In this document: piece by piece, positions 42,801 through 50,451 of the stretch
Numbering within the stretch: position 1 is the stretch's first letter
Layout of the letters: each line of letters starts with the position of its first letter
Origin: Actinoplanes derwentensis
Lineage (GTDB): Bacteria; Actinomycetota; Actinomycetes; Mycobacteriales; Micromonosporaceae
Direction of reading: 5' to 3'
NCBI RefSeq assembly: GCF_900104725.1
Contig: NZ_LT629758.1
Coordinates: forward strand, 1,674,001 to 1,738,000
Length of the DNA stretch: 64,000 nt
The notes under the pieces: model-generated
The model's input: only the letters and a program-made list of their open reading frames with translations
The model's database searches: none
Told to the model about the DNA's origin: nothing
Made by a program: the position numbers and the translations under genes

Positions 42801-44538
42801 ACAGGTTCGGCACCGACGGCAGATCGGCCGGCACCGGCAGCGCCGACCAGGTCGTCCCGGCCCGCTTGCCGGCGGCGTCACGGGCGGCCCGGACCGCGGT
42901 CAGATCACGGCCCAGAGTCTGGGCGGCCCGGCGCATCGGCGTCAGATCGGCGGCCGTCACCCACTCGTCGCGGGCCGCCGCCGGGCGCTTCCCGGCATGG
43001 CCGGCCAGCCTGGCGAGCACTGCGGCGTCACCGGGCCCGGCCAGTCCGAAGGGTGCGGTGGCGGGCAGCGCCCGGGCCAGCCCCGCCAGGGCCCGCTCGG
43101 CACGCGACAGCACCGGGTCGAGGGGTTCGCGGCGCAGCACGTCCCGCCACGGCAGTGACTCCCGGCCGGCGACCGCGCGCCAGGCGGTGGACAGCCGGTC
43201 GGCGGCCTCCCGGATCCGGCGCAGCGACTCCGGTGTCACCGAAGCCGGCGGGATCACCGGGACCGGCGCGGCCGGGGCTCCCGACAGCCGGGAGCAGATC
43301 CCCAGCACGTCGTGCAGGCTGCGGGCCAGCGGTTTACGGACTTCGTTCATGGCGTACGCGTACGCGCTCAGTTGTTCGCGAAGTTCCCGCGGCGCCCGCC
43401 GATCCAGGGAATCCGGCTGCCGCGCCGGCGGGTGACTCTCGTCCAGGGCCGCGGCCAGCGCGGTCGCCACCTCCTTGCGGCCCGCCTTGTGCCCGTGCAG
43501 CTCCAGGACGTGCCGGTGCAGCCCCGCCTCGACCAGCCGGTGATGCACCACGTCCAGGGCGGCGGCCTTCTCCGAGACGAACAGCACCCGTTTCCCGGCG
43601 TGCAGCAGACAGCCGATCATGTTGGCGATCGTCTGCGACTTACCGGTGCCGGGCGGTCCGTCCATCACGAAACTGTGGCCGGCCACCGCGGCGGCCACAC
43701 ACGCCCGCTGTGAGGCGTCCGCGTCCAGCACCAGGGGGATGTGCTCGGGGGGCGCCAGCCGGTCGATGTCACCCGGCTGGATCGCGGCGAACCGGAAGTC
43801 GCCGCCCGGCTCACCGCCGCCGGTCGAGGCCAGCGCCCGCACCACCGGGTGCGCCACGATCCGGTCCTCGTTGACCAGCAGGTCCCGGTAGATGGCCTCC
43901 TTGTGGAAGGTCAGCCCGCACAGCAGCACCCCGCGTTCGACGTGCCAGCCGCGCCGCCGCGACACCTGACTCTGCAACGCCGACCACAAACCCTCAAGAT
44001 CAAGATCGGCTTCCTGTCGTACGACCGGAGGCTCCACACCCAGCCCGCGCAACCGGATCGCCAGCGCCGGATTGAACACCGCGTCGTCGTCGCGCAGTCG
44101 CAGTCTCGGCGGGTCACCCGGCCCCGGCGTCACCAGGTCCACCGGCACCAGCAGCACCGGGCTGGCGAACTGGTCCCCGCTCTCGTCCCGCCAGCGCAAC
44201 AGCCCGAACACCAGGTGCAGCACCGACACGCCGCGGTCCAGGTACTCCTGCCGGGCCTTGCGCGCCATCCGCCGCACGGTGGCGTCCAGTTGCGCCTCCG
44301 GCATCTCGGACCGCAGCACCACGCCGTCGGCCGCCAGCCGCTCCGGATCGGCCCCGGTGCCGGCCAGCCCGCAGTCGTCCTGCAGCCGCAACGCCGCCAG
44401 CACCGCTTCCGGTTCCGGCCCGACGACCTCCACCAGATCCGGGTGATCCGGCGGAAAGTTGATCAGCCGGTTGGTGTCACCCAGGTCGACGAGGCTGTCC
44501 CGCCAGGCATGCAGCGCCGCATGGACGTCGTCTCTCAT
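39784..44538 (-). CDS. DUF4011-SF1 helicase-Vsr-like nuclease, probable antiphage protein
   Basis: 1584 residues in one chain. N-terminus: DUF4011 (WRDSLVDLGDTNRLINF). Helicase: Walker A VMDGPPGTGKSQTIANMIG near residue 300, Walker B/DEAD-box region VVIFDEASQVTPADAIN, GDERQLPP, late motifs LETVQGDERDVMIFSIGYG and NVAITRAR. C-terminus: a Vsr/MTES_1575-type nuclease (GGRVDIGV, GIRCDGPAYAG, ARDRDRLSGQVLADLGWKLHRIWS). A helical region of about 700 residues lies within the helicase. The DUF4011-helicase-Vsr layout has been reported for single-gene antiphage systems (Hhe type, from memory). I chose the ATG at 44538; the ORF opens at 44562. The 3' end overlaps the CapD-like gene by 21 bp. Confidence 0.88.
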   Translation of the reverse strand: MRDDVHAALHAWRDSLVDLGDTNRLINFPPDHPDLVEVVGPEPEAVLAALRLQDDCGLAGTGADPERLAADGVVLRSEMPEAQLDATVRRMARKARQEYLDRGVSVLHLVFGLLRWRDESGDQFASPVLLVPVDLVTPGPGDPPRLRLRDDDAVFNPALAIRLRGLGVEPPVVRQEADLDLEGLWSALQSQVSRRRGWHVERGVLLCGLTFHKEAIYRDLLVNEDRIVAHPVVRALASTGGGEPGGDFRFAAIQPGDIDRLAPPEHIPLVLDADASQRACVAAAVAGHSFVMDGPPGTGKSQTIANMIGCLLHAGKRVLFVSEKAAALDVVHHRLVEAGLHRHVLELHGHKAGRKEVATALAAALDESHPPARQPDSLDRRAPRELREQLSAYAYAMNEVRKPLARSLHDVLGICSRLSGAPAAPVPVIPPASVTPESLRRIREAADRLSTAWRAVAGRESLPWRDVLRREPLDPVLSRAERALAGLARALPATAPFGLAGPGDAAVLARLAGHAGKRPAAARDEWVTAADLTPMRRAAQTLGRDLTAVRAARDAAGKRAGTTWSALPVPADLPSVPNLSGLTPAPVDLNRLTAAEADRQARECTEAADALEKHRGAVDRVTAKLGLPNAVAVADIGRIAALAELGARRNRPEPFWFGPGTAATVATGAQVLRRSLENLVAAEVRARPFFAEAILTQPVDELADRFARVHRGWRRMLGGYRRDKRVVATFVLPTASVRDALPRLETAVAWQRARLDLAAAEQAYGSVLGRYWQGPGTDFAAVSEALQVVDAGLRMAPVASIGAVAAYLCSPRPDSDLIRLATTARDAVLGSRPGPPELLTGSIDTAVEWLRAHGTALAAVATVVRAYDAATGHHLDFAEVSHLGRLRQEVARAETAMDERAADYATVFGEAFQGADTDEKALAAALDWTATARRLLTGQEQPLSDAHAGELRDLRPIAGLNRLAEQWTAAREAVLEAFAPARRPDLESRLGDHERARGFLEEIRADAGGQEEWFAAQDARAVLSGYGLDGVIEFCADRAVPADQVRPAVERAFFRSWADAVIQSDQRLRPWRASDRDRLAADFATRDLRLGSAASADIERAVVSRRPAADSPGAELIRREAMKASRHLPVRELIGQARELVLGLRPCFLMSPLTVSQSLPPDIRFDVVIFDEASQVTPADAINCVYRGAALITAGDERQLPPTSFFDRAAGTPDEPGTELPVLDFQSVLELAKGCGAFTSLGLNWHYRSRHEALIAFSNREFYQDRLSVFPSATPAGADTGVALIPAEGVYRRSGARDNPVEAHRVAERILHHFSTRPGLSLGVVTFSVAQAEAIDKALAAMAPGRLFDDDRLHGFFVKSLETVQGDERDVMIFSIGYGYDETGKISANFGALNRPNGWRRLNVAITRARYRVEIVTSISARDVPVTENEGVRLLAGYLEYAEHGAIPAETTAGPGGPFAESVLATVRSWGYPAVPALGSAGGRVDIGVRTPGIADAGFALGIRCDGPAYAGCSAARDRDRLSGQVLADLGWKLHRIWSVAWYRDRDREEERLRSALELAAGTPRMVLSDRAPVRALELPARTG

Positions 44539-44608
44539 GCCACGATTGCAACAAGAGCACACCCCTCTTCGCTGGCGAATCAGAATCCTCGCGTGGCACG
44601 GATTCCCT

Positions 44609-45400
44609 TTACATCCCGGTGGCGTGGGTGCCGGCGAACTCCCCGATGATCTTGATCAGCGCGTCGGGGGTCTCGATCTGCGGCAGGTGCCCCGATTGCG
44701 GGATCAGCACGAAATCGGCGCCCGGGATCGCCGCGGCGTAGGCCCGGCCGTAGTCGGGGTCGCCGATCCGGTCGGCCTCACCCCAGACGACGAGCGCCGG
44801 GCCGGTCACCGCACTGAGCCGCCCGGCCAGCGTCGGGTCACCCATGCCGGCGCCGCTGTAGACCCCGAGCGCCAGACGGTTGCCGGCCATCGCCTCCCGA
44901 ACCGGCGGCGCGAGCTCGGCCGGGTCGATCCCGTAGGTAGCCGGGTCGTGGTAGCTGAGCTTCGCGACCTCGGCCATGGTCAGCGAGAAGAAGTCGGCGA
45001 CCGGGTGCCCGTCGACCACGATGCCGACCGCGTCGACCAGCACATACCTGCTCACCCGAGGCGAGTTCAGCAACGCCAGTTCAGCGGTGATCCACCCACC
45101 GATCGAGTTCCCCACCACCGTGACATCCTCAAGATCAAGGGCTTCGAGCAGGGCTGCGTACGTGATAGCCAGACCACCGATCGTGTCCAGCCCCTCCGGC
45201 CGAGGGGTGCCGTTGAAGCCGGGGTGGATCGGGGTGAACACCCGGGCGTGCTCGGCTCCGGCGAACCGGTCGGCCCACGATTCGACGGTGAACGGCCCGC
45301 CACCACCGTGCAACAGCAGCACCGGACGGCCCGCCCCGCGCTCGGTGACGGTGACCTCGACGGCGCCGATGCCGGGAACGGTGAGCGAATGGACAATCAT
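44609..45400 (-). CDS. Alpha/beta hydrolase
   Basis: 263 residues. PVLLLHGGGGPFTVESW gives the oxyanion region, VVGNSIGGWITAELAL the nucleophile Ser (GNSIGG), VVWGEADRIGDPDYG the Asp and PQSGHLPQIETPD the His. It is cytoplasmic, with no signal peptide. The substrate is unknown; esterases and C-C hydrolases share these motifs. It is divergent from a MarR regulator and its start region holds CCTTTATGTAAGG repeats, so MarR control is likely. Confidence 0.85.
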   Translation of the reverse strand: MIVHSLTVPGIGAVEVTVTERGAGRPVLLLHGGGGPFTVESWADRFAGAEHARVFTPIHPGFNGTPRPEGLDTIGGLAITYAALLEALDLEDVTVVGNSIGGWITAELALLNSPRVSRYVLVDAVGIVVDGHPVADFFSLTMAEVAKLSYHDPATYGIDPAELAPPVREAMAGNRLALGVYSGAGMGDPTLAGRLSAVTGPALVVWGEADRIGDPDYGRAYAAAIPGADFVLIPQSGHLPQIETPDALIKIIGEFAGTHATGM

Positions 45401-45430
45401 GGTTTGCTCCTCCTGCGGGACCTTTATGTA

Positions 45431-45454
45431 AGGAACCTTAGATCAGGAACCTTA
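45431..45454. promoter_or_regulatory. MarR-type operator region with repeated AGGAACCTTA
   Basis: AGGAACCTTA occurs at 45431-45440 and 45445-45454, 14 bp apart, each with AAGG/CCTT symmetry; CCTT-TATGT-AAGG just before (45421-45433) adds a third element. The region contains TATATAAA and lies between the hydrolase and the MarR gene. Confidence 0.5.
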
Positions 45455-45483
45455 TATAAACAACCTTCCGGTAGCCTCGACCC

Positions 45484-45894
45484 GTGAGTACCTCGTTGCA
45501 GCAGGTCGGCCTCGCCGTCAAACGCCTCCAGTGGCGCCATCACCGGGAGGCGAACCGGGGCCTGGCCCTGCTCGGCCTGTCACTGGTGCAGTGGGACACC
45601 CTGCGCCACCTGCACGCCAACCCCGGCGCCTCACTGCACCAGTTGGCCGAACTCACCTTCCAGACCGACCAGTCGATGGGCGAACTCGCCAAACGGATGG
45701 TCGACCGCGGGCTCATCGAACGGATCGAAGGCCCGGGCCGCAAGGTCCAGCACCAGCTCACCCCCGCCGGCGACGAGCTCCGGCAGGCTGGCGGGGCCAC
45801 GGTCGACGGTGTCCTCGCCGGCTCTCTGGGCCATCTGAGCGACGGCGAGCGCGAGACACTTCACCAGCTCCTACTCAAGGCCGCAGGCTCCTGA
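45484..45894 (+). CDS. MarR family transcriptional regulator
   Basis: 136 residues. LSLVQWDTLRHLHANPGASLHQLAELTFQTDQSMGELAKRMVDRGLI is the winged-helix core, followed by the wing (GRKVQHQLTPAGDELR). The GTG start lies 6 nt after TAGCCT (45472-45477), so the mRNA may be leaderless. It is divergent from the alpha/beta hydrolase and probably represses both genes until a ligand binds. Confidence 0.85.
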   Translation: MSTSLQQVGLAVKRLQWRHHREANRGLALLGLSLVQWDTLRHLHANPGASLHQLAELTFQTDQSMGELAKRMVDRGLIERIEGPGRKVQHQLTPAGDELRQAGGATVDGVLAGSLGHLSDGERETLHQLLLKAAGS

Positions 45895-45897
45895 CGT

Positions 45898-46473
45898 TTA
45901 TGCCGTACGGCTCCACTCGTCGGCCAGCAGGGCATAGCCGACGCAGTCGAGCCACGCGCCGGATCGGTGCAGGGAATCCCGGACGGTGTAGAACTCGCGA
46001 CGCATCCCGACACGCTCCATCAGCCGCCACGACGCCTCATTACCGGCGAAGCAGGTGGCCGTCACGCGGTGCAGCCCGAGATCCTCGAAGCAGAGCCGGA
46101 GCAACTCCCGGACGGCTTCGGTGGCGTACCCGCGCCCGGCGTGTTCCGGGTGCAGCACCCATCCCAGCTCCGCTTGCATGCCACGGGCCCGGTCGGCGAC
46201 CTCCGCCTGAGCCCACGCGTCCTCGACCTTCACCATCAGGTCGCCGACGACCGTACCGCCGTGCTCGATCACCAGGGTCCGGCCCAGACTCTCCGGGGCC
46301 CGGAACCAGGCTCGATGCTCGTCCAGAGTGGCCGAAGCCCGGGTGATCCATCGGCTCACGTCCTCGAGACGACGGAACGGCCAGGTGGCGTCGGCGTCGT
46401 CGATGGTCGCCGGCCGCATCGTCAGACGGTCGGTGTGCCGAGGCCAGGTCAACCCGCCGAGTCCGGCATTCAC
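45898..46473 (-). CDS. GNAT family N-acetyltransferase (RimJ/RimL-like)
   Basis: 191 residues. LTMRPATIDDADATWPFRRLEDVSRW opens the fold, and ELGWVLHPEHAGRGYATEAVRELLRLCFEDLGLHRV carries the acetyl-CoA loop GRGYATEA. NEASWRLMERVGMRRE is the usual C-terminal element. It probably acetylates an N-terminal or small-molecule amine. Its start overlaps the stop of the RibD-type reductase by 4 bp, so the two form an operon. Confidence 0.85.
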   Translation of the reverse strand: MNAGLGGLTWPRHTDRLTMRPATIDDADATWPFRRLEDVSRWITRASATLDEHRAWFRAPESLGRTLVIEHGGTVVGDLMVKVEDAWAQAEVADRARGMQAELGWVLHPEHAGRGYATEAVRELLRLCFEDLGLHRVTATCFAGNEASWRLMERVGMRREFYTVRDSLHRSGAWLDCVGYALLADEWSRTA

Positions 46474-47045
46474 TGCTTCTTCCGGACGGCGTACCGGTGC
46501 AACGTCACACCCTCGTCGAAGCGCGCCTGCTCGAGTAGATCCAGCTCCAGCGGCTCGTCGAGGCCGTCGAACAGCGACCGCCCGGCGCCGAGAACCACCG
46601 GGTGGGTGACGAGCAGCAATTCATCCAGCAGTCCCGCCCGGAGCAGCTCGGTAGCCAGCGTGGCACCCCCGACACCGATGTCACCTTCGGTCTGCGCGCG
46701 CAGGTCGGCAAGCGCCCCGACAGAGTCGATCACCCGAGTGTTGTATTCGGCGCTGGTCCGTGTCCGCGACACCAGCACCTTCGGCATCGAGGTCCAGATC
46801 CGTCCGTACTCACGAAGATATTCGGGCAACGAGGCGTCGTCGCGCGCTTCCGGCCAGAACCCCTCCATCGTCTCGTAGACGACGCGCCCCTGAACCATCA
46901 GCGACATCGCCCGCGCCCGAGAGTTGAACTCCTGATGCAGAGACTCACCGATGCGCGCCCACGATCCACTGCCCTGTTCATTCTCGGTGTACTCGATCCG
47001 CAGGTCGAGGGACACGTTGATCCAGTACACGAACCGGCCTGACAT
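46470..47045 (-). CDS. RibD C-terminal/dihydrofolate reductase-family protein, copy 1
   Basis: 191 residues. FVYWINVSLDLRIEYTENEQGSG opens the DHFR fold, LMVQGRVVYETMEGFWP and DIGVGGATLATELLRAGLLDELLLVTHPVVLG are the conserved NADPH and beta-strand elements of the RibD_C family. In actinomycetes these small reductases have unknown substrates. GGGAGAG precedes the ATG. A decayed HxlR regulator lies across the gap, and an intact second pair of the same type lies at 49860-51048. Confidence 0.82.
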   Translation of the reverse strand: MSGRFVYWINVSLDLRIEYTENEQGSGSWARIGESLHQEFNSRARAMSLMVQGRVVYETMEGFWPEARDDASLPEYLREYGRIWTSMPKVLVSRTRTSAEYNTRVIDSVGALADLRAQTEGDIGVGGATLATELLRAGLLDELLLVTHPVVLGAGRSLFDGLDEPLELDLLEQARFDEGVTLHRYAVRKKQ

Positions 47046-47054
47046 CAGCTCTCC

Positions 47055-47108
47055 CGAGTGATAGCGGTCTGCAACTGCTCAGTCGAGTGATAGTGACATG
47101 CCATCACT
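47055..47108. promoter_or_regulatory. Repeats in the gap between the RibD-type gene and the HxlR remnant
   Basis: CGAGTGATAG occurs at 47055-47064 and 47084-47093. AGTGAT (47086-47091) and ATCACT (47103-47108) form an inverted repeat with an 11-bp spacer. The site looks like an HxlR operator retained after the local regulator decayed. Confidence 0.45.
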
Positions 47109-47387
47109 GTGGGAGCGGGCATCGACGGATTCCGCGCCACGTTCGTGCTGCGCGACGTCAGTTGCGACGATCGTCGCCACTTCCGCGAACTGCTCGCCGC
47201 CAGCGAGGAAGGCGGCACCCCGAACATTCTCAGCAGCCGCTTGCAACCCCGCTCGGAGGCGGGCCCCCTCACGCGCGGCAGTACGCCCGGCGCGGGCAGT
47301 GGGTGGCCAACTCACTCACCGCGTACTCGTTCACGGACGACCTACGCCACCTACAGCACTGGTCAGGTGCCTCAGGACAGCTCTTGA
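47109..47387 (+). pseudogene. HxlR-family regulator remnant
   Basis: The frame from 47109 reads FVLRDVSCDDRRHFRELLAA then SEEGGTPNILSSRLQ, which aligns with the intact HxlR at 49860-50372 (LLIIRDMMFGDRRHFRALL, SEEGIATNILADRLQ). The N-terminal helix with the HxlR Cys is missing, and after RLQ the frame loses similarity and becomes Ser/Thr/Arg-rich. It overlaps the 3' end of the next minus-strand gene. The arrangement RibD-type gene versus HxlR mirrors the intact copy 3 kb away. Confidence 0.6.
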
Positions 47388-47932
47388 ACCCTTGCTTTCA
47401 GCGCAGTCTCCAGCCCTTCCGGGCGTTCCCCGAGGAGCAGCGCGTCGTGGAACCTTTCGGGAAACAGGGTCGTGACATGCCCGGTGCCCCAGTCGGCGTC
47501 GGTCGGGATGTCGAACCCGATCACAGGTGCCAGGTGCACACCGATCGGCAGAACAGCTGCCGTGCGCTGGGCTGTGAGGGTCTCGCAGCTGGCCCAGACG
47601 TACACGGCTTGCACTTGAGTGATCGTGTCGGCATCCGCGGGTATCGTGCCGACCGGTTTCACGGCGCAAGCCATCTCGGCGGGACGGGTCGACCAGTCCG
47701 TCGTCAATTTCGCCTCGATGAGGGGAGTCACCTTGGTGATCAACTCGGCTTCGAATCGCGGGTCGAGCGACGGCAAGGCCGCCCTTCCGGTGAACCAGAA
47801 GACGGCGGCGCCAACCACGGCAATGGCCAGTGCGGCAAGAACCGAATTTCGGATGCCTGCAGCTGACAACCCCGGCAAGCTGCGCCTGTCAAAGATCGGC
47901 GGCCGGTTGAAAAGACGTGCTGTACCCCGCAT
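47372..47932 (-). CDS. Single-pass membrane protein of unknown function
   Basis: 186 residues from the ATG at 47932, which has GAGAGGA four bases upstream; the longer in-frame ATG at 48013 has no Shine-Dalgarno sequence. A basic N-terminus (about 30 residues) precedes one transmembrane helix, NSVLAALAIAVVGAAVFWF. The remaining 130 residues are predicted outside and contain three Cys, two of which (CAVKPVG, WASCETL) could form a disulfide. I recognise no family. Base composition is slightly lower in GC than in its neighbours. The promoter probably lies in the AT-rich stretch near 47960-48000. Confidence 0.6.
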   Translation of the reverse strand: MRGTARLFNRPPIFDRRSLPGLSAAGIRNSVLAALAIAVVGAAVFWFTGRAALPSLDPRFEAELITKVTPLIEAKLTTDWSTRPAEMACAVKPVGTIPADADTITQVQAVYVWASCETLTAQRTAAVLPIGVHLAPVIGFDIPTDADWGTGHVTTLFPERFHDALLLGERPEGLETALKARVQELS

Positions 47933-48099
47933 GGGTCCTCTCGGTCCGATCTTGAGAAGGGAAGGTACTCGATAGATTCGCAGCAAAACAGAGTCGTTCG
48001 TCCGCCTTGACATCGCGACACGGGGATGACGAGCTGGCCGTCAAGCTTCAAGGTTTCGGGCGAGAACTGCATATGAAACTGCTCCGGGATGGGCCTGCC

Positions 48100-48690
48100 T
48101 CAACCGCGGACGGCGGCCATCGCTCGGTCCAGCAGCTCGTCGCGGGAACCCGTACCGTCGCCGGCCACCCACGTCTTCATGGCCGCGTTGAAGCAGGCCA
48201 TCGCGGCGGTGACCAGGGCTTGGGGGCCCGGTTCCGGCTCGGGTAGGCGGGCGGCGACCAGCGGGACGAGCAGTTCCGCCCAGCCGTCCTGTTTGTCGCG
48301 GTGCCGGGGGAGCATCGTGGGGTTGCAGTCGAGCATCCGGTAGAAGGCCAGGGACTTCTCCGGCTCGGCCGCGTTGATCGCGGTGATCACGTCGAAGGCG
48401 CGGCGCAGTGACAGCCACGGGTCCTCGGTGGCGGGCCGGGCGGCGAACGCGGCGGCGAGCCCGGGACCCAGGTCGGCGACCCAGGTCAGGACCACGTCCT
48501 GTTTGGTGCCGAAGTAGCGGAAGAACGTGGTGCGTGACAGCCCGGCCTCGGCGGCGATCTGTTCGACGGTGGTGTTGTCGCAGCCCTGTTCGGCGAAGAG
48601 GCGGGCGGCGACGGTGCTGACTTCGGCGCGCATCGCCTGGCGTGTCCGTTCCCGGAGCGACCGGGGCGATGTCTTCGGTGTGTCCGTCAC
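48100..48690 (-). CDS. TetR family transcriptional regulator
   Basis: 196 residues from the GTG at 48690. The HTH is VSTVAARLFAEQGCDNTTVEQIAAEAGLSRTTFFRYFGTKQDVVL; the C-terminal domain is of the MftR-like/AcrR type with WLSLRRAFDVIT. It is divergent from the Old Yellow Enzyme gene, with an inverted repeat in the 60-bp gap, so it is the probable repressor of that enzyme. Long ORFs in its frame beyond the GTG are shadows of the neighbouring genes. Confidence 0.85.
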   Translation of the reverse strand: MTDTPKTSPRSLRERTRQAMRAEVSTVAARLFAEQGCDNTTVEQIAAEAGLSRTTFFRYFGTKQDVVLTWVADLGPGLAAAFAARPATEDPWLSLRRAFDVITAINAAEPEKSLAFYRMLDCNPTMLPRHRDKQDGWAELLVPLVAARLPEPEPGPQALVTAAMACFNAAMKTWVAGDGTGSRDELLDRAMAAVRG

Positions 48691-48710
48691 TACACGACCG
48701 TACCCGGTTT

Positions 48711-48735
48711 CGATGTGGGACTCAGTACCACTTCG
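48711..48735. promoter_or_regulatory. Candidate operator between TetR and Old Yellow Enzyme genes
   Basis: CGATGTGG (48711-48718) and CCACTTCG (48728-48735) form an inverted repeat with 7 of 8 matching bases and a 9-bp spacer. It lies just upstream of TACGGT (48739-48744), the -10-like box ending 6 nt before the enzyme's ATG. Confidence 0.5.
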
Positions 48736-48750
48736 GGCTACGGTTCCCTC

Positions 48751-49833
48751 ATGTCTTCCGCACTTTTCGCCCCGCTCCAGCTGGGCGCGATCGCTCTGTC
48801 CAACCGCATGGTGATGGCTCCGCTGACCCGGCAGCGCACCGACAACGACGGGGTTCCCAGCGACCTTCACGTCGAGCACTACGCGCAGCGCGCGTCGCTG
48901 GGCCTGATCATCACCGAGGGCACCTACCCGGTTCGCGAGGGCCGGACCTGGACCGGCCAGCCCGGCATCGAGACGCCCGAGCAGGTCGCCGGCTGGCGCC
49001 GGGTCGCCGACGCGGTGCACGCCGCCGGCGGCAAGATCGTCATGCAGGTCATGCACGGCGGCCGCATCTCCCACCCGGACATCAGCGAGACCGGCCGGAT
49101 CGTCGCGCCCAGCGCCATCGCCGCCCCCGGCGAGATCCGGATCCCGGACGGCAAGGCCGACTACCCGGTTCCGCACGAGCTGACCACCGACGAGATCGCC
49201 GGCATCGTCGCCGGGTTCGTCAGCGCCGCGCGCAACGCGATCGAGGCCGGGCTGGACGGTGTCGAGATCCACGGCGCCAACGGCTACCTGATCCACCAGT
49301 TCCTGTCCCCGGCGGCGAACACCCGCACCGACGGCTACGGCGGTTCCCCGGCCGGCCGTGCCCGCCTCGCCGTGGAAGTGGTGACCGCGGTGGCTGCCGC
49401 GATCGGCGCCGACCGCACCGGCATCCGGATCTCCCCGGCGCACAACATCCAGGGCGCCCTGGAGACCGATCCCGCCGACGTCACGGCCACCTACACGGTG
49501 CTCGCCGAGGCGCTGGCCCCGCTCGGCCTGGCGTTCCTCGACATCCTGCACGCCGACCCGGCCGGCGAGCTGGTGCAGAAGCTGCGCCACGCGACCGCCG
49601 CCCCGGTGATCGTCAACTCCGGCTTCGACGTCCAGACCACCCGCGAGTCCGCGGTCCAGTTCCTGGAGGACGGCTTGAGCGACGCGGTGGCGATCGGCCG
49701 GGCGGCCCTGGCCAACCCGGACCTGGTGGCCCGCTGGGCCACCGACGAGGCGCTGGAGAACACCCCCGACCCGGCCACCTTCTACACCGCCGGTGCCCGC
49801 GGCTACACGGATTACCCCAGCCTCGCCGTCTGA
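48751..49833 (+). CDS. Old Yellow Enzyme family alkene reductase (NemA-like)
   Basis: 360 residues, full length. LFAPLQLGAIALSNRMVMAPLTRQRT opens the FMN barrel; GKIVMQVMHGGRISHPD, AARNAIEAGLDGVEIHGANGYLIHQFLSP and RTDGYGGSPAGRARL give the His/Asn substrate pair and the FMN-binding set; DAVAIGRAALANPDL is the phosphate site. It reduces activated alkenes, nitro esters and quinones with NAD(P)H. The ATG at 48751 has no Shine-Dalgarno sequence and sits 6 nt after TACGGT. Induced by electrophiles in most bacteria; here probably via the divergent TetR. Confidence 0.9.
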   Translation: MSSALFAPLQLGAIALSNRMVMAPLTRQRTDNDGVPSDLHVEHYAQRASLGLIITEGTYPVREGRTWTGQPGIETPEQVAGWRRVADAVHAAGGKIVMQVMHGGRISHPDISETGRIVAPSAIAAPGEIRIPDGKADYPVPHELTTDEIAGIVAGFVSAARNAIEAGLDGVEIHGANGYLIHQFLSPAANTRTDGYGGSPAGRARLAVEVVTAVAAAIGADRTGIRISPAHNIQGALETDPADVTATYTVLAEALAPLGLAFLDILHADPAGELVQKLRHATAAPVIVNSGFDVQTTRESAVQFLEDGLSDAVAIGRAALANPDLVARWATDEALENTPDPATFYTAGARGYTDYPSLAV

Positions 49834-49859
49834 CTCCTCTGGCGGCTGACCGACGACTT

Positions 49860-50372
49860 TTACCGGGTGCCGGTCGAGCGGGACACCTCGGCCAGGTAGG
49901 CGTCGGTCAGTTCCCGCAGGACCGACGGGGTGCCGGGCGGGCGGGGGAGGCCCAGGTGCTTCTCCCGCAGCTCGTCCATGAACCGGTCCCACAGGTCGGG
50001 GCCGCCGTGTTCGAGGAGTTCGGCCCGGATCGACAATTCGGGGGTGACCGGCAGGTGGCGGCGGCCCCAGGCGCCGAGGTGGGCCAGCACCGGCACCAGC
50101 TGGATGGCCGGTTCGGTGAGGCTGAGCAGGATTCGCTGTTTGTGGCCGGGGTCGGGCGCTGAGGTGATCATGCCGAGCTGGGTGAGGCGTTGCAGGCGGT
50201 CGGCCAGGATGTTCGTGGCGATGCCCTCTTCGGAGTTGGTGAGCAGGGCCCGGAAGTGGCGGCGATCGCCGAACATCATGTCGCGGATGATCAGTAATGA
50301 CCATCGGTCTCCGATGACCTCGAGTGACAGGTTGATCGGGCACCCGGACCGGTGGTCCTCGACATGGATCAT
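49860..50372 (-). CDS. HxlR family transcriptional regulator
   Basis: 170 residues. CPINLSLEVIGDRWSLLIIRDMMFGDRRHF carries the conserved N-terminal Cys and the start of the winged helix; EEGIATNILADRLQRLTQLGMI is the recognition part. HxlR proteins often sense electrophiles or formaldehyde through that Cys. It is divergent from the RibD-type reductase, with 9-bp inverted arms in the gap. The ATG at 50372 is preferred over upstream in-frame starts that lack family character. Confidence 0.87.
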   Translation of the reverse strand: MIHVEDHRSGCPINLSLEVIGDRWSLLIIRDMMFGDRRHFRALLTNSEEGIATNILADRLQRLTQLGMITSAPDPGHKQRILLSLTEPAIQLVPVLAHLGAWGRRHLPVTPELSIRAELLEHGGPDLWDRFMDELREKHLGLPRPPGTPSVLRELTDAYLAEVSRSTGTR

Positions 50373-50392
50373 GTGTTCCTCATTCCACACCG

Positions 50393-50432
50393 ACCGGTTG
50401 CAGCCTACTATCGGTTTCACTACGCAACCGGT
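50393..50432. promoter_or_regulatory. Candidate HxlR operator
   Basis: ACCGGTTGC (50393-50401) and GCAACCGGT (50424-50432): perfect 9-bp inverted arms with a 22-bp spacer, centred in the 79-bp gap between HxlR and the RibD-type gene. The spacing suits two dimers or a wide winged-helix dimer. Confidence 0.55.
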
Positions 50433-50451
50433 TCGAGAGTGAGGATAGGTC

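Noticed and set aside
41158..43158. Long plus-strand ORF of 666 codons inside the DUF4011-helicase gene
   Set aside because: It is antisense to a gene with clear helicase and nuclease motifs; its translation is Arg/Gly/Pro-rich shadow typical of GC-rich DNA.
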